Of a stretch of 7,610 nucleotides of DNA, positions 5,337 through 7,610 are shown one piece after another. This stretch comes from Rhodospirillales bacterium. Lineage in GTDB: Bacteria > Pseudomonadota > Alphaproteobacteria > Rhodospirillales > Casp-alpha2. The first letter of the stretch is position 1. Every line of letters starts with the position of its first letter. The notes beneath the pieces were generated by a model. That model was not told where the DNA came from, did no database searches, and saw only the letters and a program-made list of their open reading frames with translations. A program made the position numbers and the translations under genes. The stretch lies in contig JABJOR010000257.1 of NCBI GenBank assembly GCA_018664265.1, forward strand, positions 1 through 7,610. Direction: 5' to 3'.

Positions 5337-6041
5337 ATGTTCAGAAATGATTTTTTTATCTATGTCGGTAAGGGCACCATTAACAAAGAAGATCAGATAA
5401 CTAGAAAGGCGAAGACGATTGCCTTCATCAAAGAGAAACTAGGTTCTGACTTTGGTACTGTGATCAAAGAAGGCAGTGTTCGTCGCTTTGGTGAGCTTAA
5501 AGCCAACCTGTCAGTTATTTTTTCGAAACGCCGTATTAAACCGACACTTGTCATTCGAACGTGGAGAGAAATCAGAGATCAAGAGGTTATTGATTTGCTG
5601 GTTGAACACAGTTTTTCAGTGATCATCACTGATGAAATAGAAGACATTGACACGAGCGAAATCAAGCTGGTTGGCAAGCGCAGTGAGTACATCGAATTTG
5701 GCCCTGTGTTGGGACATATAATTGATGTTCAAGCTCGGATGCGATCTTACCTGACTGGCAAAGCCAAATCGCCTGACAACGCCGCCAACCGGCGTTCAGG
5801 TGAGTTGTCGATGATGGAAGCACATAGGCTTTGGCGAGAGATTGAAAAGGTTGCCGAAACTCATAAATTGACCAAGCAAAAAGATATTGCAAATCAGCTT
5901 ATCATCAACGGCGTGACCACACCGGAAGGTGCCGCCATTACTCAACGTTACATTTCAAAAATCGCAGGAAGAGTGGGTCAGGGTGAAAAGTGGGTTGAGT
6001 TGAAACACAAGGTCGAGCGGCAGATGAAACTCGACCTATAA
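5337..6041 (+). CDS. Serine-recombinase-like DNA-binding protein, probably catalytically inactive (234 aa)
   Basis: The start is ATG 5337-5339, with GGAG seven bases upstream. The N-terminal 120 residues follow the resolvase fold: strand FFIYV (6-10), KEDQ (17-20), a helix, then LVIRTWREIRD (71-81) and SVIITDEIED (94-103). In active resolvases the first strand reads YxRxS; here the matching place is YVGKGT (9-14), so the catalytic Ser and its preceding Arg appear to be missing, while R77 and R80 match the two conserved arginines of the DRLxR motif (the Asp is replaced by W76). Residues 120-145 resemble the long linker helix, and 175-213 (DIANQLIINGVTTPEGAAITQRYISKIAGR) resemble the C-terminal helix-turn-helix of recombinases. 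It converges on the AlpA-like gene. Likely role: DNA binding or regulation, or a recombination accessory factor. Family assignment is moderate; inactivity is inferred. Confidence 0.6.
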   Translation: MFRNDFFIYVGKGTINKEDQITRKAKTIAFIKEKLGSDFGTVIKEGSVRRFGELKANLSVIFSKRRIKPTLVIRTWREIRDQEVIDLLVEHSFSVIITDEIEDIDTSEIKLVGKRSEYIEFGPVLGHIIDVQARMRSYLTGKAKSPDNAANRRSGELSMMEAHRLWREIEKVAETHKLTKQKDIANQLIINGVTTPEGAAITQRYISKIAGRVGQGEKWVELKHKVERQMKLDL

Positions 6042-6052
6042 TCTCTTGAAAC

Positions 6053-6066
6053 AGCCACATGTGGCT
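6053..6066. terminator. Perfect 14-bp palindrome after the recombinase-like gene
   Basis: AGCCACATGTGGCT is perfectly self-complementary and begins 12 bases after the TAA stop. On the + strand it is followed by TTGTG, a poor T tract, so it may be a weak terminator between the convergent genes or a dimeric protein site. Confidence 0.4.
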
Positions 6067-6132
6067 TTGTGACAATCATTGCTCGTAATTGCAGGTATAG
6101 GCGGGGAAATTGGGTTATTCATTCCCATCCAG

Positions 6133-6162
6133 TGATCTGGCACTGCAGAATATGATCTGGCA
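6133..6162 (+). repeat. TGATCTGGCA direct repeats exactly 20 bp apart
   Basis: TGATCTGGCA occurs at 6133-6142 and 6153-6162, so the copies fall on the same DNA face about two turns apart. They lie in the 171-base gap between two convergent genes, 50 bases downstream of the AlpA-like gene. Lambda Xis sites show the same spacing, so an excisionase or integrase accessory site is possible. Confidence 0.5.
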
Positions 6163-6212
6163 GTTTTCGTCCAAAGCTTTATGCCCATGGCTTGAACTAA
6201 GTACGTCGGTAT

Positions 6213-6419
6213 TCACGCAGCTATCTGATCTTCAAGGTCATCAAACCAGCGATGAACAACTTTTTTCAGAAACAACCTCCGGCGACCGAGTTTTGTGCTT
6301 GGCGGTATCGTCTCACCATCCCTGCCTTCGGCTATAGCGACATAAATTGCGTTTGGCGTGGTGCGCAGCAATTCTGCTACTTCTTCAACTCTGTAGAACC
6401 CTCTGTACCTTTCAGACAT
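6213..6419 (-). CDS. AlpA/excisionase-type winged-helix DNA-binding protein (68 aa)
   Basis: The start is ATG 6419-6417 with GAGAGG five to six bases upstream. The 68-residue product matches the small helix-turn-helix family that includes excisionases and AlpA-like prophage regulators: FYRVEEVAELLRTTPNAIYVAIAEGR (8-33) forms the recognition helices, IPPSTKLGRRRLFLKKVV (38-55) the wing, and HRWFDDLEDQIA closes the domain. Proteins of this type bind DNA near attachment sites to favour excision, and in P4-like elements activate integrase or control prophage genes. It is on the same strand as the integrase, 357 bases downstream of it, with leader copy B in between. It could be co-transcribed with the integrase or have its own promoter in that gap. 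Assignment to the family is firm; the choice between excisionase and regulator is open. Confidence 0.75.
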   Translation of the reverse strand: MSERYRGFYRVEEVAELLRTTPNAIYVAIAEGRDGETIPPSTKLGRRRLFLKKVVHRWFDDLEDQIAA

Positions 6420-6481
6420 TATCCCTCTCTTTCAAGGTAATAATGCTCACAACCAACCGTCAGAAACTACAAATTTGCCTA

Positions 6482-6540
6482 CTACGCCCCCACCCCGTTG
6501 GGTGCCTACAATCCGATTGGAGATTTTGACCGTGTTTTAA
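6482..6540 (+). repeat. Leader element copy B with a broken start (possible gene relic)
   Basis: CTACGCCCCC (6482-6491) and GGGTGCCTA (6500-6508) repeat copy A, followed as there by AATCCG and GGAG (6519-6522). Between them CACCC-CGTT-GGGTG forms a hairpin. At the place of copy A's ATG, GTG TTT TAA (6532-6540) gives a start followed almost at once by a stop. After the stop the frame runs on as CGFFVHTGEIGT, which can be aligned loosely with the N-terminus of the 5337 gene (NDFFIYVGKGT). This suggests a decayed relative of that gene, or a duplicated regulatory site without a gene. Confidence 0.4.
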
Positions 6541-6602
6541 TGCGGTTTCTTTGTTCATACTGGAGAAATCGGCACAGTGGCGAAGATCAGTATAAATGCC
6601 AG

Positions 6603-6637
6603 ACTTCCCAATTTGTTGGTGCGTAAGAACTTCCCAA
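6603..6637 (+). repeat. ACTTCCCAA direct repeats, 26 bp apart
   Basis: ACTTCCCAA occurs at 6603-6611 and 6629-6637 between the 3' end of the integrase gene and the AlpA-like gene. TGTTGG (6614-6619) and CCAACA (6634-6639) form an overlapping inverted pair. Short direct repeats next to an integrase gene can be arm-type sites, but nothing here proves an attachment site. Confidence 0.35.
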
Positions 6638-6776
6638 CAGAGGGAATACGACAACGGAAAGTTTGCTTACGACACTAGAATACCTATCAATAATATTCAG
6701 TCGGATGCTAATGTCAGATGATTAGTGAATACTCAAATCTGAGTTTCGAAGCCAACCTATACTCATCTCAATAGTA

Positions 6777-7610
6777 TCAATACCCAACCGTATCTAACAC
6801 CTTGTTCGCATCTTCATTTCGAACATTGGCATACGTCTTGACCAAGACATCGACGCTGGTATGGCCCGTAAACAGCATTATGTAAGGAACAGTAAGGACA
6901 AGCTGACCATCTCTATTCTTCAATTCGAATAGCTTTGATGTTCCTTCATGTCGGTAGTCATGAGCGCGGAGCGGATTCTTGATTACGCCCCTTAAAAGAA
7001 GATTCTGATGGAATTTGCCTAGTACTGAACTTGCTTGGTTTGGCGTTACGTGGAATACCGTTTCCCCACCCCAATACGGTTCAAACTCTTTCAATACATC
7101 CGAAGCACATTGTGGAACCGGCACCTTGATATCGACCTTGCCACCCTTCCTTGTTTGCATGAACACTTCCCGCGTATTCCAAAGAACATCTTGTGGCCTA
7201 ATCCGACATGCTTCTCCCAGACGGAAAGCTGAATGAACCAAGAACTCGATCAGCGGTGCCACCCAAGGCTGCTTGGTCAATTTCCGCGCTTCTTTCAGAA
7301 TTAGCTCCAATTCACCTATCTCCAACCGTCGGTCTCTGGACGGTGGTGTCTGAGGACGCTCTACTCCGGTCACAGGGTTCTCAATCGAGATATCCCAGTC
7401 ACTGATAGCTTTTTTGAAAACTCGCGATATTCCATGCATGTTGTTTTTGACGGTCTGTGCAGATACCACTTTCAATCGCTGATCACGAAATTCCGCCATG
7501 TGAGATTTTCGGATGTTGCCCAGCTTCAGCCTTCCGATTTCGGACTGCCTCACAATGTTGGCGTAGGACACATGGTTCTTTTTGTAGATGCGCTGCGTGT
7601 GCGTTTTTTC
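6777..7610 (-). CDS. int: Tyrosine recombinase (phage-type integrase), N-terminus cut by window edge
   Basis: The frame is open to the window edge, so the GTG at 7571 is not taken as the start; 277 residues are visible, ending at TGA 6779-6777. The visible N-terminal part (about 1-85) is the SAM-like core-binding domain (VSAQTVKNNMHGISRVFKKAI). The catalytic domain is complete in its key residues: R130 in HSAFRLGEACR, K155 in TRKGGK, H217 and R220 in HDYRHEGTS, H250 in FTGHTS and the nucleophile Y260 in VKTYANV. It should therefore be able to catalyse site-specific integration and excision, acting on attachment sites that are not identified here. It is oriented toward the AlpA-like gene on the same strand, the usual int/xis partnership. 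A weak hairpin, ATACT/AGTAT (6759-6777), touches the stop codon. Confidence in the family is high; the target site is unknown. Confidence 0.9.
   Translation of the reverse strand, partial: EKTHTQRIYKKNHVSYANIVRQSEIGRLKLGNIRKSHMAEFRDQRLKVVSAQTVKNNMHGISRVFKKAISDWDISIENPVTGVERPQTPPSRDRRLEIGELELILKEARKLTKQPWVAPLIEFLVHSAFRLGEACRIRPQDVLWNTREVFMQTRKGGKVDIKVPVPQCASDVLKEFEPYWGGETVFHVTPNQASSVLGKFHQNLLLRGVIKNPLRAHDYRHEGTSKLFELKNRDGQLVLTVPYIMLFTGHTSVDVLVKTYANVRNEDANKVLDTVGY

Noticed and set aside
6110..6529. + strand frames opposite the AlpA-like gene
   Set aside because: The - strand product has a clear winged-helix pattern and a good ribosome site; the opposite frames show no motif.
6460..6654. 64-codon - strand frame covering leader copy B
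   Set aside because: TTG start, no ribosome site, and its sequence is the complement of the repeated leader element.
7015..7405. + strand frames inside the integrase gene
   Set aside because: Shadows of the integrase, which retains all catalytic residues.
1..7610. tRNA genes or a CRISPR array
   Set aside because: No cloverleaf-like segment and no regularly spaced repeat-spacer series was found.

Overview
The window looks like one end of a bacterial integrative mobile element (satellite-prophage or plasmid-like island), probably in a proteobacterium. The evidence is a tyrosine integrase, a small AlpA/excisionase-type winged-helix protein, a primase-helicase replication protein, a phage-type repeat protein, and moderate base composition with strong GGAG/AGGA ribosome sites. 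No tRNA, rRNA, CRISPR array or complete IS was found. The host cannot be named from the sequence alone.

Layout, left to right. Bases 2-322 (+) are the C-terminal part of a caspase-like (peptidase C14) protein with an EF-hand-like loop; its catalytic part lies outside the window. Bases 323-643 are non-coding with several hairpins. Bases 644-1003 (-) encode a small unrecognised acidic protein. Bases 1004-1607 hold no convincing gene: there is a leader hairpin, a possible short or decayed + strand ORF, and an AT-rich block (1437-1597) bounded by a perfect 12-bp inverted repeat that contains tandem 9-mers and a 39-bp imperfect palindrome. This block sits directly behind the replication gene and is a candidate origin. 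Bases 1608-4334 (-) encode a 908-residue primase-helicase. Its 5' leader (4335-4487) is highly structured: two hairpins with complementary loops, a long hairpin between them, and an intrinsic-terminator-like attenuator before the start codon. A strong terminator (4672-4710) isolates this unit from the upstream gene 4719-5177 (-), a W..G..HR.DGPA repeat protein.

A divergent promoter/operator region (5178-5336) separates that gene from 5337-6041 (+), a serine-recombinase-like protein that appears to have lost its catalytic serine. It converges on the AlpA-like gene 6213-6419 (-). Bases 6420-6776 contain a second copy of the leader found in front of the 5337 gene, here followed by a broken start, plus short direct repeats. 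Bases 6777-7610 (-) are the tyrosine integrase, complete for its catalytic residues but cut off at its N-terminus by the window edge.

Inferred working model: the integrase and AlpA-like protein move the element in and out of the chromosome, the primase-helicase replicates it under RNA-leader control, the recombinase-like DNA-binding protein may act as a regulator of the divergent region, and the caspase-like gene may be cargo or a flanking host gene. The most unusual part is the structured leader of the primase-helicase gene.
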